64,000 nt of DNA, taken from positions 2,497,001 through 2,561,000 of the forward strand of contig NZ_CP104002.1 in NCBI RefSeq assembly GCF_029201565.1, in the 5' to 3' direction. Each line of letters begins with the position of its first letter. Position 1 is the stretch's first letter. Under the pieces are notes generated by a model. That model saw only the letters and a program-made list of their open reading frames with translations, ran no database searches and was not told the DNA's origin. This stretch comes from Devosia sp. SD17-2 (lineage in GTDB: Bacteria > Pseudomonadota > Alphaproteobacteria > Rhizobiales > Devosiaceae). Position numbers and translations under genes: made by a program. Positions 9,260 to 18,372 of the stretch are shown piece after piece.

Positions 9260-12200
9260 ATTCGGCCGGAGGAAGTTCGCGGGCGCGAAACTCGAAGAGC
9301 TCGCGGAAGGCGCCTGGCAGCAGGATCGACAGCGGATTGATGGCGAACTGCGGATTGTCCAGCGGGCCACGGATGGCGAAGGTGACGCCGACAAGGCCCT
9401 CGCCGTCACGGCCGCCGAGGAGCGGGCCGAGCAGCGGGATTTTCTGGAAGGCGTTGTTGAGCCCGAACAGCGGCACATAGGTGCCGTTGAGATCATACTG
9501 CCGGCGGTCGGTGTAGATGAAGCCGCGCGCCGTGCCGCCGACCGTGTCGCCGGTCAACATGCCATTGGTGACCTCGACGCGATCCTTGCGGCGGACGAAA
9601 TCGACCTGGGCTGCGTCGAAATCAAGACGGTTGCGGGCGGCAATGGCGGCGCGGGAATCGGAGTGATTGCCGAGGATCTGGGCGACATTGGCCTCATCGA
9701 CGATAGCGAAATTTCGCAGCAGGAGACGGCCGGCCTCGGCGTCGGCGTCGCGATCGGTGGTGAGGACGAGACTGCCGCTACCCCCGGCCAATTGGGAATA
9801 GATGCCGAGGAAGCGCAGGATGGTGCCGGCGTCGTTGAAGGCGACGCTGAGGGAACGGCCGCGCGGAGCTGGATTGGTGGTGATCGAGAGGGCATTGCCC
9901 TCGCCGAACTGGGTGGAGACGGTTGCCCGCCGCATGTCGCTGCCGCGCAGCAGCAGGTCGACGTTCACGTTGAACGCTGTCGTGGCATAGTAGCCGACGG
10001 CGCGGTCGAGCCGGACGTCGAGCGCCAGGGTCTGGTTGATCTGGGTGGTCTGGACGCCGCCACTGCCCTGGTTGAGATCAAAGAACTGCTGGACCACGGG
10101 TTTGAGGTCGAGCTGTTTGCCACGGATGCGGACCGCATAGCCGCCGTCCATAGGCGAAACCGCCACCTGGGCACTGTCCCCCTGGCTGAGGGCGAACGTG
10201 TCGAAGCTGGCCGCCACAAGGCCCTTGGTGGCGTGGAACTCAATGCCGCCCTTGAGACGCACGGTGCCGAAGCCAAGATCGATCTCTTCGAGATGAGTGG
10301 TCTCGCCGTCGGGCCGGACGGTTGCGGTCAACGTGCCGGGCGTGCCGGCGGCCTTGGTGATGCCGATATCCTTGATGGTGAGGCCGGCGTCTGCCAGGTC
10401 GACGACCATCTTGAGGGCACCGTCAGCCTGGGGCTCGGCGCTGAACTTCACGCGGCCGGTGAGGAAGGGCGAGGCATCAAAGCCCATGGCCTTGAGGTCG
10501 CTTACCGCCACGGAAGAGGAGATCTTGAGATTTGGCGCGGTTTCGGGCGTACCGGCAACCGAGATATCGGCCACCATGCCGTCGATATTGGCGGTGCCAC
10601 CGACAACGTAATTGTCCTGGGTCGCGGAGAAGCTGAGTTGGCCATCGCCAATGCGGCGATCCTGGATCGGCTCGCTGCTGGCGAAATCGGCGAGGGTTCC
10701 GGTGACGACGTAGTCGACATCCATCTCTCTCCCAGACTCTTCGTCCGGCAGACCGATGGTGGCTACGAGGCCAAGATCGACGTCGCCGGTGAGTGCGGAG
10801 ATGGTCAGGGGGAATTCCGTGCCGGCCATGACGTCCGGTGCCTGATCCTCGGCAAGGGCGACCAGCGAGGCGATGGAGGATTTGAGACTGCCCGAGATTT
10901 CCATGATGCTCTCGTCCGGGACCGAATTGTCCATGACGAGGGCCGGATTGGCGATGCGGATGGGCCCTGCCCGCGTCGGCACCTCGCCGCCGGAGGCGGA
11001 GATGGTGACGTTGCTGTCCTTGATCTGGAGGCGGGTGAGGCCATCGATGGCGATGGGCGGCATGGTATCGACGGCGCGGATCTTCACGCCCTCGCCCAGC
11101 ATGTCGATGCTCATCGCGCCCTCGGGCGTGGGCGCATCCTCACCATCGAGCGTAAGCGTGCCGACAGGATAATTGAACTCGAGGCGGGCCTCGACCACCC
11201 GGCCTTCGGGGACATTGGCGACGAACCAATCACGGCTCTCGCCGCCCATGATGTAGGGCCAGAGGCGCTTGAGGTCATCGGCGGTAACGGCCTTGCCGGC
11301 CACGGTCATTTCGAGGCCCATGCCGTCGCGCAGCATGTCGATGCGGCCGATGGTTTCGACGACGGTGTCGTCGCGCCGGGCCACGAAACGATCGATGCCC
11401 ATTGCGCCATAGAGCGGCGCAGACCAGCCGGAAAATTCCATGGTGGTGAAGGGCGCGGTCGGCGCTTCCAGATCATTGGGATGGATCGAGACGTCGCGCG
11501 CCTGAAGGGAAATGCCGATCGTCGGGCCGTAATCGGGGTCGAGCCCCATAGCAAATGTGCCAGCAACGCGAGCATTGCTCTGACCGATCTGGATTGCCGA
11601 ATCCGCCAGCACAAACTGGCCGGCGGACGGGTTCCAGGTGATCTCCATGATGGAACTGGCGACCGGGAAATAGTCCTTGCCGATGCGCAGGTCGACACCG
11701 GTGAGATCGATGCGGAAAATCCCTTCCATCAGGGTGCCGCCTGCCGGGTCAAAACCGACATCGATGGAGAGCGCACCCGCCCCCCGCATGGCGGCCATGG
11801 CCGAGGCATCATCGATGAACGGCAGGAGCGCGGCAAAATCGAGATTGATGACATCGGCCTTGAGGCGCGAGGTGCCGTCATCTGCGAGGACGCGTTCGAA
11901 AGTTCCAGTGACCTGGCGATTGCCGATATTGGCGGAGAAGGATCCGAGGATCTCCTGCTCCGACGTGCCGGTGCCCACAGTGAGGGATACATCCTCGATG
12001 CGGCGGAAGAGCTGATAGACGGAGTCGGACATGTCGACCGTGCCGTCGCGGATCGTCAGCTTGGAAAAGCGGCCCTGTCGGATCTGCTCGACGAGGTCGT
12101 TGATCGAGACTTCGGCCGATTCGAGATTATAGACGAGCCAGTCATTGTCAGAGCGGAGCGGCGCCTTCTCGCTGCCGACGACGACGCCTTCATGGGCGAT

Positions 12201-12728
12201 GCCCACGGGCGGAAAGGCCTGTTCGCCCTCGAGCACCTTGAGGGTTGGCGGGCCGCCCTCGGGATCCTCTTCCATCTCGAATGTGGTGAGGCGCGGGCCA
12301 TAGAGGTCCTGCACGAGCTGGATATGCGGGGCCACAATGGTGACCGTCGCTCCCGGCTTGCCCACCAGCATGAGCAGCGGCGAGAAACCGACTTCCAGCG
12401 CCTCCATGGCGACGCGGGCGCCCGACACGCTGTCCTTGTAGGTGACGGGTGAAAACTGGATGACGGGCCAGACACCCTGCTCGAGCGCCAGCGCCATGTC
12501 GCCCAGTTCGATCTCTGCGCCTGGTGGCAGCGCCGACTGGACGAGGCCGCGCACGGTATCGCCGGCGAACGGCAGGCGGATCGGGGTAACGAGAAGGATC
12601 AGATAGAGCACTGTGAGGAGCGCCAGCGGCACACCGACAATCCAGGCAGCAAGCTTCGCCCCGCGAGGCATTCTCCTGCGGGTCGGCGGCGCTTCTACGA
12701 CTGCGGTCGGCTCGGCGGGGATTGTCAC
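9258..12728 (-). CDS. AsmA-like/DUF3971 large envelope protein
   Basis: A 1156-residue protein with one N-terminal membrane helix (about residues 27-49) after a short basic cytoplasmic segment, then a very long beta-rich periplasmic region. The C-terminal third has the AsmA_2 pattern (AFNDAGTILRFLGIYSQLAGGSGSL and GGTARGFIYTDRRQYDLNGTYVP), and the end reads LLPGAFRELFEFRARE. YhdP/TamB/AsmA relatives bridge inner and outer membranes and are linked to phospholipid transport. The exact role here is unproven. Long antisense frames across this gene look like shadows. Confidence 0.85.
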   Translation of the reverse strand: MTIPAEPTAVVEAPPTRRRMPRGAKLAAWIVGVPLALLTVLYLILLVTPIRLPFAGDTVRGLVQSALPPGAEIELGDMALALEQGVWPVIQFSPVTYKDSVSGARVAMEALEVGFSPLLMLVGKPGATVTIVAPHIQLVQDLYGPRLTTFEMEEDPEGGPPTLKVLEGEQAFPPVGIAHEGVVVGSEKAPLRSDNDWLVYNLESAEVSINDLVEQIRQGRFSKLTIRDGTVDMSDSVYQLFRRIEDVSLTVGTGTSEQEILGSFSANIGNRQVTGTFERVLADDGTSRLKADVINLDFAALLPFIDDASAMAAMRGAGALSIDVGFDPAGGTLMEGIFRIDLTGVDLRIGKDYFPVASSIMEITWNPSAGQFVLADSAIQIGQSNARVAGTFAMGLDPDYGPTIGISLQARDVSIHPNDLEAPTAPFTTMEFSGWSAPLYGAMGIDRFVARRDDTVVETIGRIDMLRDGMGLEMTVAGKAVTADDLKRLWPYIMGGESRDWFVANVPEGRVVEARLEFNYPVGTLTLDGEDAPTPEGAMSIDMLGEGVKIRAVDTMPPIAIDGLTRLQIKDSNVTISASGGEVPTRAGPIRIANPALVMDNSVPDESIMEISGSLKSSIASLVALAEDQAPDVMAGTEFPLTISALTGDVDLGLVATIGLPDEESGREMDVDYVVTGTLADFASSEPIQDRRIGDGQLSFSATQDNYVVGGTANIDGMVADISVAGTPETAPNLKISSSVAVSDLKAMGFDASPFLTGRVKFSAEPQADGALKMVVDLADAGLTIKDIGITKAAGTPGTLTATVRPDGETTHLEEIDLGFGTVRLKGGIEFHATKGLVAASFDTFALSQGDSAQVAVSPMDGGYAVRIRGKQLDLKPVVQQFFDLNQGSGGVQTTQINQTLALDVRLDRAVGYYATTAFNVNVDLLLRGSDMRRATVSTQFGEGNALSITTNPAPRGRSLSVAFNDAGTILRFLGIYSQLAGGSGSLVLTTDRDADAEAGRLLLRNFAIVDEANVAQILGNHSDSRAAIAARNRLDFDAAQVDFVRRKDRVEVTNGMLTGDTVGGTARGFIYTDRRQYDLNGTYVPLFGLNNAFQKIPLLGPLLGGRDGEGLVGVTFAIRGPLDNPQFAINPLSILLPGAFRELFEFRARELPPAE

Positions 12729-12878
12729 TCGCTCACTGGCGCCCAGATCGAGGATGGGTAGTTATCTGCCGGCTCCTCACAGAATCATCCGCCTGAAAGC
12801 GGTCATTTGGACAATGATACCGGCTGGATTGTGGCGCTGACACCCACTATTGAGGCCGCGTAGCCGCGGAGCCAGACA

Positions 12879-13358
12879 ATGACACATTTGCAGCCTGGGG
12901 ACATCGCTCCCGATTTCACACTTCCGCTGGATGATGGCACCAATTTCACGCTTTCCCAACAGCTGGGGCGCCCGGTGGTGCTGTTCTTTTATCCCCAGGA
13001 CGATTCCGGCGGCTGCGTTGACGAAAACCGGGAGTTTTCCGCCCTGGCCGCCGAATTTGGGGACCGCGGCGCGGTTCTGATTGGCATCTCGCCTGACGAT
13101 CTCGACAGCCACCAGGCATTTCGCCGGAAGTATGGGCTGGCAGTGCCGCTCATCGCCGACCCGGAGCGCAAGGCGATCGAGGCGTTCGGCGTGTGGCAGT
13201 TGAAGAAGCTCTATGGGCGGGAGTTCATGGGGCTGGTTCGGACCAGTTTCATCATCGACGCCGAGGGGCGGATCGCCAAGGTGATCAGGGCCACCCGGAT
13301 CAAGGGGCATGCGGCCAAAATGCTCGAAGCGCTGGATAGTTTTCGCGCAAAGGGCTGA
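12879..13358 (+). CDS. bcp: Peroxiredoxin, Bcp/PrxQ type
   Basis: A 159-residue thioredoxin-fold peroxiredoxin that reduces hydroperoxides. The peroxidatic cysteine is in FFYPQDDSGGCVDENREF near residue 48. The usual threonine three residues before it is a serine here, which the family tolerates. No second cysteine lies five residues later, so it looks like a 1-Cys form. The C-terminal RTSFIIDAEGRIAKV is typical. The gene is divergent from the AsmA-like gene with a 150-bp spacer. Confidence 0.9.
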   Translation: MTHLQPGDIAPDFTLPLDDGTNFTLSQQLGRPVVLFFYPQDDSGGCVDENREFSALAAEFGDRGAVLIGISPDDLDSHQAFRRKYGLAVPLIADPERKAIEAFGVWQLKKLYGREFMGLVRTSFIIDAEGRIAKVIRATRIKGHAAKMLEALDSFRAKG

Positions 13359-13440
13359 GGCTCCGCGGGCTTTTCGCCTTTCTTAACTATGCCCGGTCAT
13401 ACTTCGCTCACCATGTTCCAGGTCATGCGTGAGGGCCAGA

Positions 13441-14580
13441 ATGCGCCAATCTGCGAGCTTCGGCGAGAAAGACAAGTCGGCACGACCAGTGCGCAAGGGG
13501 ATCCACCCTGCCCTGTTCTACGGCATGTTCACGCTGCTGCTGGGCGCCAACGGGCTGACTGCGACGGGCCTACTTATGGCGCCGGATATTGCACGGCTGC
13601 TCAACGCGCAGTCCGAGCAGGTGATCGGCGCCTATGAGGATCGCATAGCCCAGATGCGCGTCGAGATCGACCGGCTGCACTCGCGCAATTATGCCCAGGC
13701 GGGCGATATCAATTTGCAGCTGCAGGAGCTTTCAGCCCAGCAGGATGTGCTGCTGGAGCAGCATCAGCTGGTGCGCGCACTCGTCGACAAGGCTGACCAG
13801 CTGGGCATCGCTGCCGTTTCGATTTCCGATGCGCCCGCGACCGAACAGCTGGCCAGCACGAATGCGTCCGGCAATCCCGACATCGTGGCGACCGCCGAGA
13901 GCCTCGAGCAGATGATGAGCGAGACGCATCGCGCCATGACGGGGATAGCCGAAGCCGCGACGGAGCGGACCGACGGCATTGTCATCGAAATGCGACAGCT
14001 GGGCATCGCCATGGCCTTGCCCGATCTCGGCGAACTCGGCATGGGCGGCCCGCTGCTGCCCGCCGCCGAGGGCATGGAAAGCTCGCCCATGGTGGAAGAC
14101 GCCAATGCGGTCATGGCGGCGCTGCTGCGCTACAAGGCGGCGCGGGAAAGCGTCGAGGCGGCGCCGATCCACATGCCCATGACCGGCAATTATCGCAACA
14201 GCTCGGGTTACGGCAATCGCAAGGACCCGTTCACCGGCGGCCGGGCGTTTCACGCCGGGCTCGACTTTGCGGCTCCGACCGGGACCACGGTGTTCAGCGC
14301 CGCAAAGGGTGTGGTGAGCTTTGTGGGGACCAAATCGGGCTATGGCAAGGTGGTGGAAGTGACCCACGCGACCGGCCATATCACCCGCTACGCCCATCTC
14401 AGCGGCTATCTGGCGCGCGAGGGGCAGAGCGTTAATGCCGGAACACCGATCGCCAAGGTGGGATCAACCGGACGCTCGACCGGGCCGCATCTGCATTTCG
14501 AAATCCGCAAGGGCGACGCCCCGATCGACCCGCGCACATTCCTCGCCGCCGGGAAGCGCGTTCAGGCGCTGCTGGGCTAA
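13441..14580 (+). CDS. M23-family peptidoglycan metallopeptidase
   Basis: A 379-residue protein from the ATG at 13441, preceded by GAGG; a GTG four codons upstream is possible. It has one N-terminal membrane helix (about residues 26-46), a coiled-coil region to about 150, and a C-terminal LytM/M23 domain. Zinc-ligand motifs are FHAGLDFAAPTGTTV (H-x3-D) and TGPHLHFEIRKG (HxH). It probably trims peptidoglycan or regulates amidases in the periplasm, like EnvC/NlpD or DipM relatives. Confidence 0.88.
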   Translation: MRQSASFGEKDKSARPVRKGIHPALFYGMFTLLLGANGLTATGLLMAPDIARLLNAQSEQVIGAYEDRIAQMRVEIDRLHSRNYAQAGDINLQLQELSAQQDVLLEQHQLVRALVDKADQLGIAAVSISDAPATEQLASTNASGNPDIVATAESLEQMMSETHRAMTGIAEAATERTDGIVIEMRQLGIAMALPDLGELGMGGPLLPAAEGMESSPMVEDANAVMAALLRYKAARESVEAAPIHMPMTGNYRNSSGYGNRKDPFTGGRAFHAGLDFAAPTGTTVFSAAKGVVSFVGTKSGYGKVVEVTHATGHITRYAHLSGYLAREGQSVNAGTPIAKVGSTGRSTGPHLHFEIRKGDAPIDPRTFLAAGKRVQALLG

Positions 14581-14583
14581 ATA

Positions 14584-14611
14584 AAGAGGCCGCCTCCCGA
14601 AGGAGACGGCC
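14584..14611 (-). terminator. Rho-independent terminator of prfB
   Basis: On the minus strand GGCCGTCTCC-TTCG-GGAGGCGGCC forms a hairpin with a stable tetraloop, followed by the T-rich TCTTTATT. It lies 26 bp after the prfB stop codon and between two convergent genes. Confidence 0.75.
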
Positions 14612-14636
14612 ATGATTGCTTGCATCACAGGGACGA

Positions 14637-15759
14637 TCAGTCTGCGGCGACATCCGTCGCTGCGCCGACGCGTTGGGCGAGTGCTGCTTCCATGAAGTCG
14701 TCGATGTCGCCATCGAGCACCACGGAAGGCTGGCCGCTTTCGACGCCGGTCCGCAGGTCCTTGACCATCTGGTAGGGCTGCAGGACGTAGGAGCGGATCT
14801 GGTGGCCCCAACCGATGTCGGTCTTGTTGGCCGCCTGGGCGTTCGCCGCTTCTTCGCGCTTTTGCAGTTCCATCTCGTAGAGACGGGATTTCAGCATGGC
14901 CATGGCCGTTGCACGGTTCTTGTGCTGGCTGCGTTCCTGCTGACACGCCACGATGATTCCGGACGGGATGTGGGTGATGCGGATGGCCGAGTCCGTGGTG
15001 TTCACGTGCTGACCACCAGCGCCCGAGGCGCGATAGGTGTCGACTTTGAGGTCGGCTTCGCGGATCTCAATGTCGATGCTGTCGTCGATCACCGGATAGA
15101 CCCAGCAGCTCGAGAAGCTCGTGTGACGCCGTGCAGCCGAGTCATACGGGCTGATGCGCACGAGCCGATGCACGCCGCTTTCGGTCTTGAGCCAGCCATA
15201 GGCATTGTGGCCCTTGATCTGGATCGTCGCAGACTTGATGCCGGCTTCTTCGCCGTCGTGCATTTCGAGCACTTCGACCTTGAACTTCCGGCGTTCGGCC
15301 CAGCGGGTGTACATGCGCAAAAGCATGTTCGCCCAATCCTGGCTCTCGGTGCCACCGGCGCCGGAGTGGATTTCGACGTAGCAGTCATTGGCGTCGACTT
15401 CGCCGGACAGCAGGGTCTCGATCTGGCGGCGACGCGCAGACTGCTTGAGTTCGAGCAGCGCCTGCTCGGCTTCCTTGACGACATCGGCGTCGCCCTCGGC
15501 CTCGCCCATCTCGATCAGTTCGGTGTTGTCGCGAATGCCGGCTTCGAGCTCGTGCACCGCCTTGACGGCGACATCAAGCTCGTCGCGTTCACGCATGGTG
15601 ACGCGGGCCTTTTCCGGATCGTTCCAGAAGTCGGGTGATTCAGTTTGCGCGGTTAGCGCGTCGAGGCGGAGTTGAGCTGTATCCCAGTCAAAGATGCCTC
15701 CTCAGCAGGGTCAGAACCTGCTCGATTTCGGCAACGGCCTTTTCAATTTCCGTGCGCAT
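14637..15759 (-). CDS. prfB: Peptide chain release factor 2, with programmed +1 frameshift
   Basis: RF2 reads UGA and UAA stop codons. The first frame starts at the ATG at 15759 ([23 protein letters not shown]) and meets an in-frame TGA at 15688-15690. A +1 shift on CTT-TGA-C continues as [18 protein letters not shown] into the main frame. The whole span is 1123 nt, giving about 373 residues. The SPF-like tripeptide is inside [10 protein letters not shown], and GGQ lies in [15 protein letters not shown]. The frameshift is the well-known autoregulation of RF2 levels. Confidence 0.95.
15688..15702 (-). promoter_or_regulatory. RF2 programmed frameshift site
   Basis: On the minus strand the order is AGGAGG (15702-15697), CAT, then CTT TGA C. 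An internal Shine-Dalgarno-like element placed 3 nt before the slippery CTT and a poor-context TGA is the textbook prfB arrangement. Low RF2 leads to more frameshifting and more RF2. Confidence 0.92.
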
Positions 15760-15884
15760 TTCTATTCCTTGTTTGTGCTGGCCCCCGTTTAAACGAGCAC
15801 AGGTCCGGGATCAACCGTGTCGGCCAGACGCGCACAGTGTTCGTGTCAAATGGGAGCGGGCTGCGTAAGCCGTTCAGATCAGAA

Positions 15885-16394
15885 TCACTTCTGATCTCGG
15901 GAGAGCTTCTGGAAGCGGCGCAGCGCGGCGTCGCGCTTGAGGCGACTGAGATGCGTGAGGAAGAAAATGCCGTTCACCTGCTCGGTTTCGTGCAGAGCGA
16001 CCCGGGCGGCGAAACCCTCGAGGGACAGGGTTCGCGGTGCGCCGTCGGCATCGTCATAAGCGACGCTGGCGTGATCGGGGCGCGAGATCTCGACCTCGAT
16101 ACCCGGCAGGGAGACGGAGCCTTCCGTGCCGCTGACCAGCGAGCCGCCGGTTTCAACGATGCGTGGATTATAGAGCACGCGATAGTCACGCGCTTCGGGC
16201 GGTGCCACGCTGATGACGATGACCGGCTCGACCTGCCCGATATGGGCGGCGGCCAGACCATAGACGCGGTGGCTCTCGGCGGCCGAGAGAAGAGCCGAGC
16301 CGGTGGCTCGCAGCGCCGCATCGACCGGGCGGATTGCGGCGGCGGCGCGGAGTGTTGGATCTGGATAAAGGATGAAGGTCGGGAATTGTGACAT
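15885..16394 (-). CDS. Degenerate peptide deformylase homologue
   Basis: A 169-residue peptide deformylase-fold protein from the ATG at 16394 (MSQFPTFILYPDPTLR). Motif 1, normally GxGxAAxQ, reads YGLAAAHIGQ. Motif 2, normally EGCLS with the metal-binding cysteine, reads EGSVSLPG. Motif 3, normally HExDH, reads HETEQ and lacks the second histidine. Two of the three metal ligands are therefore missing, and ordinary deformylase activity is unlikely. It may be a regulatory or substrate-binding paralogue; a true def should exist elsewhere. It lies upstream of prfB and next to tRNA-Arg. Confidence 0.8.
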   Translation of the reverse strand: MSQFPTFILYPDPTLRAAAAIRPVDAALRATGSALLSAAESHRVYGLAAAHIGQVEPVIVISVAPPEARDYRVLYNPRIVETGGSLVSGTEGSVSLPGIEVEISRPDHASVAYDDADGAPRTLSLEGFAARVALHETEQVNGIFFLTHLSRLKRDAALRRFQKLSRDQK

Positions 16395-16473
16395 GGGCTT
16401 TGCCCTAGCATCTGGTGGATTGCCGCGCCACGCCTTGCAACTTGCCAATCCTGCTGTTAATTCCGAATTGGCT

Positions 16474-16550
16474 GGTTCCGTAGCTCAGCAGGATAGAGCA
16501 CAGGATTCCTAATCCTGGGGTCGTGGGTTCGAATCCCGCCGGGACCACCA
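16474..16550 (+). tRNA. tRNA-Arg (anticodon CCT), integration target
   Basis: The 77-nt cloverleaf has acceptor arms GGTTCCG and CGGGACC with encoded CCA. The anticodon stem CAGGA/TCCTG encloses TTCCTAA with anticodon CCT, and the T-loop is GGTTCGAATCC. The gene remains complete because the inserted element supplies or preserves its 3' half. tRNA-Arg genes are frequent integration targets of islands. Confidence 0.95.
16505..16550 (+). repeat. attL core of the integrated island
   Basis: The 31 bp from 16505 to 16535, in the 3' half of tRNA-Arg, are repeated exactly at 58501-58531, and the next 15 bp match except for three positions. The repeats flank the island of about 42 kb, as expected from tyrosine-recombinase integration into a tRNA gene. 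Confidence 0.85.
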
Positions 16551-16590
16551 GTTAACCCCTTGTAGTCATTGATTGCAACCCATCCCCTGA

Positions 16591-16627
16591 CTGGGGCGAC
16601 GGGTCGCTGGGGCGACATTGGGGCGAC
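16591..16627 (+). repeat. Left cluster of decamer CTGGGGCGAC (candidate integrase arm sites)
   Basis: CTGGGGCGAC occurs at 16591-16600 and 16607-16616, with a TTGGGGCGAC variant at 16618-16627. All are in the same orientation, 41-77 bp inside the left attachment site. Three exact copies lie near the right end, so these are probably arm-type binding sites for the integrase or its directionality factor. Confidence 0.65.
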
Positions 16628-16690
16628 CGTCGTGGAATCAATGATCGCCGGCCACACCGACCGGGGGACGACGACAGGGACCATATGAGC

Positions 16691-16722
16691 AAAAAAAAGA
16701 GGGGCATTACGCTCCCCCCTCT
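16691..16722 (-). terminator. Terminator of the XRE-type regulator gene
   Basis: Read on the minus strand, AGAGGGG pairs with CCCCTCT and is followed by eight T. The hairpin overlaps the stop codon of the gene ending at 16707. Confidence 0.7.
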
Positions 16723-17066
16723 TCTGTTTTTGTCATGTCGCCGATCATGGCCTCGGCCTCGTCGGCATCAGCCTCGTACTGTTCCCTAGTATAGCCCGCG
16801 GGAGGCGTGGACATCATGGACAGGCGGATCTCGTTGGCATACCCGTCCAGCCGCTCGGCACGTTCAGCCAGTTCCCCGGACTGCTCGACGCATGCAGCGA
16901 GCACCCGTTTCTTGAAGTCGTCCGTCACGGGCCTGGTACCCTTCAAGACGTTGCTGAGATGGGCTCTCGAAATGCCTGCGGTGTCGGCGAACCGGGCCTG
17001 CCAGCCTGTATGATCGCCCACGACTGCGCGGGCGATCTCTTCGATGTAGGCGGCGGTCATAGCCAT
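16707..17066 (-). CDS. Small XRE-type helix-turn-helix protein
   Basis: A 119-residue protein from the ATG at 17066 (MAMTAAYIEEIARAVVG), preceded by a good TAGGAG site. Residues about 17-55 form a Cro/C1-type helix-turn-helix (WQARFADTAGISRAHLSNVLKG). The C-terminal part is acidic and helical. It is the first island gene after the tRNA and could be the element's regulator. It lies 8 bp after the next gene, so they are likely co-transcribed. Confidence 0.65.
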   Translation of the reverse strand: MAMTAAYIEEIARAVVGDHTGWQARFADTAGISRAHLSNVLKGTRPVTDDFKKRVLAACVEQSGELAERAERLDGYANEIRLSMMSTPPAGYTREQYEADADEAEAMIGDMTKTEEGGA

Positions 17067-17074
17067 CTTCGCTC

Positions 17075-17728
17075 CTAGCGGAATAGAATCGAGCGGTGGT
17101 TCTCGATCCAGTACTTCGCGGTCGTTCCCCGCTTCAGCGCGGCGTCCCCGGGGTGCCGGGCAGCATACGCTGAACGGATCGAAAGCGCATACGCGATCTG
17201 CTTCGGCGTCCCCCACAGCTCCGGCAAGCCTTCGTCGACAGGCTGGCCGTTCTTGGCGATCTCGGCAGCCTTCTCCGCGTTCAGCTCCTTCAGGGCTTCG
17301 GCGGCAATGCGGCGACGCTCGGCTTCAGCCCTGTCGCGCTCGATACGCGCTGCCTCAGCGGCTTGGCGCTTCTCAGCGGCTTCGGCGGCCAGCTGGGCAC
17401 CAAGCGGCCACAGTCGCGTCCGTTCGGCCTCGAACTCGTCGCGGCTCAGTACCTCGGGCTGACCGCCAAACGTCGACACGTAAAAGGTGTTGGTGTTGCG
17501 GCTGGAGATGGCGACGTCGTCGATACGATAGAGCGCGTCGGCCTCCAACTGCCAGCTGCAGCTGCCCGACCGCTTCGAACCCGACCGGTCGTCGCGGAAC
17601 CAGTCGATGCGCACAGTTCTGTCGAAGTCAACGAACTGTGTGACCTTGCCGGGACCACCTGTCCCGCCACCGATCACCTCACCTACAAAGACCAGTTTTT
17701 CACTGATCACGCAACGGCCAAGGCCCAC
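17075..17728 (-). CDS. Hypothetical island protein with coiled coil
   Basis: A 217-residue protein from a GTG start (MGLGRCVISEKLVF). Residues about 100-165 form a charged alanine-rich coiled coil. The C-terminus (LWGTPKQIAYALSIRSAYA ... AKYWIENHRSI) matches a short tail often seen at the end of phage and plasmid proteins that join KQI-x-A with a W-I-x-N-R motif. Function is unknown. The upstream spacer to 17907 is AT-rich and contains GAATACAATTCATATTC, an imperfect inverted repeat that could be an operator. Confidence 0.6.
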   Translation of the reverse strand: MGLGRCVISEKLVFVGEVIGGGTGGPGKVTQFVDFDRTVRIDWFRDDRSGSKRSGSCSWQLEADALYRIDDVAISSRNTNTFYVSTFGGQPEVLSRDEFEAERTRLWPLGAQLAAEAAEKRQAAEAARIERDRAEAERRRIAAEALKELNAEKAAEIAKNGQPVDEGLPELWGTPKQIAYALSIRSAYAARHPGDAALKRGTTAKYWIENHRSILFR

Positions 17729-17906
17729 GGCTTCGATCTCAGTTCGGTGCTCATGTTAGTGTCCCTCTAACGTGTACGATGGTACCTCCGCCGCTTCTGA
17801 ATACAATTCATATTCGCCGCCGAGGGATTGAAAGAGGTAAATGAAAATAAATCGTATTCAATCTCATTGTTGATTTTCGTTCCCGGTTCGTTCTATTTTT
17901 GGCGAC

Positions 17907-18251
17907 ATGACGAACAGCCCTCCGTCCTCCGAATTCTATCGCCCGCGCCTCGGCCACGCCGCCGATAAAGGTCTCATTTTGCTAGCGAAGTGCACTCTTT
18001 GCAGACGCACAAGAGCGTACCTTGCGACTGATCTTCTGCAGATATTTCATCGCGAAACATTTCTCAGCGATCTTTTCGGCGGGCGATGCCCACGCTGCGA
18101 CCGGTCGGATTTCTGGCGGGTCCGGCAGCGGTACCCATCCAACGACGACGTCGGGCACCTTCTCGTGAGGCGGCTGGTGGGGGTGCGGACGACCCATCTG
18201 TGGTCGGACGAGCTTTACGACGCCGCCATGCATGGCCAGCGTGGCGAATAG
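17907..18251 (+). CDS. Small zinc-ribbon protein, intact copy
   Basis: A 114-residue protein with two CxxC knuckles, CTLCRR near residue 31 and GRCPRCDR near 65, and a helical middle (ATDLLQIFHRETFLSDLF). This is a zinc-ribbon layout. The role is unknown; DNA or protein binding is plausible. A related, frameshifted copy lies outside the right attachment site at 58696. It is divergent from 17075-17728. Confidence 0.65.
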   Translation: MTNSPPSSEFYRPRLGHAADKGLILLAKCTLCRRTRAYLATDLLQIFHRETFLSDLFGGRCPRCDRSDFWRVRQRYPSNDDVGHLLVRRLVGVRTTHLWSDELYDAAMHGQRGE

Positions 18252-18372
18252 ATTATCGCGGTGGGTTTCGCGTTACGAATGCGTGCACCGGTGAGAAATA
18301 GATTACGTCATGAAAAACGTCCCCTGCCCGTGAATTTTGTCCACAGGCGCGGGGATGGTATGAAATCTGTCC

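Noticed and set aside
9243-12452. A 1069-codon plus-strand open frame
   Set aside because: It is antisense to the AsmA-like gene with shadow-type composition; the minus-strand protein has a signal anchor and family motifs.
16591-16627. A CRISPR array
   Set aside because: The repeats are 10 bp with irregular short spacing, and no cas genes are present; arm-type sites fit better.
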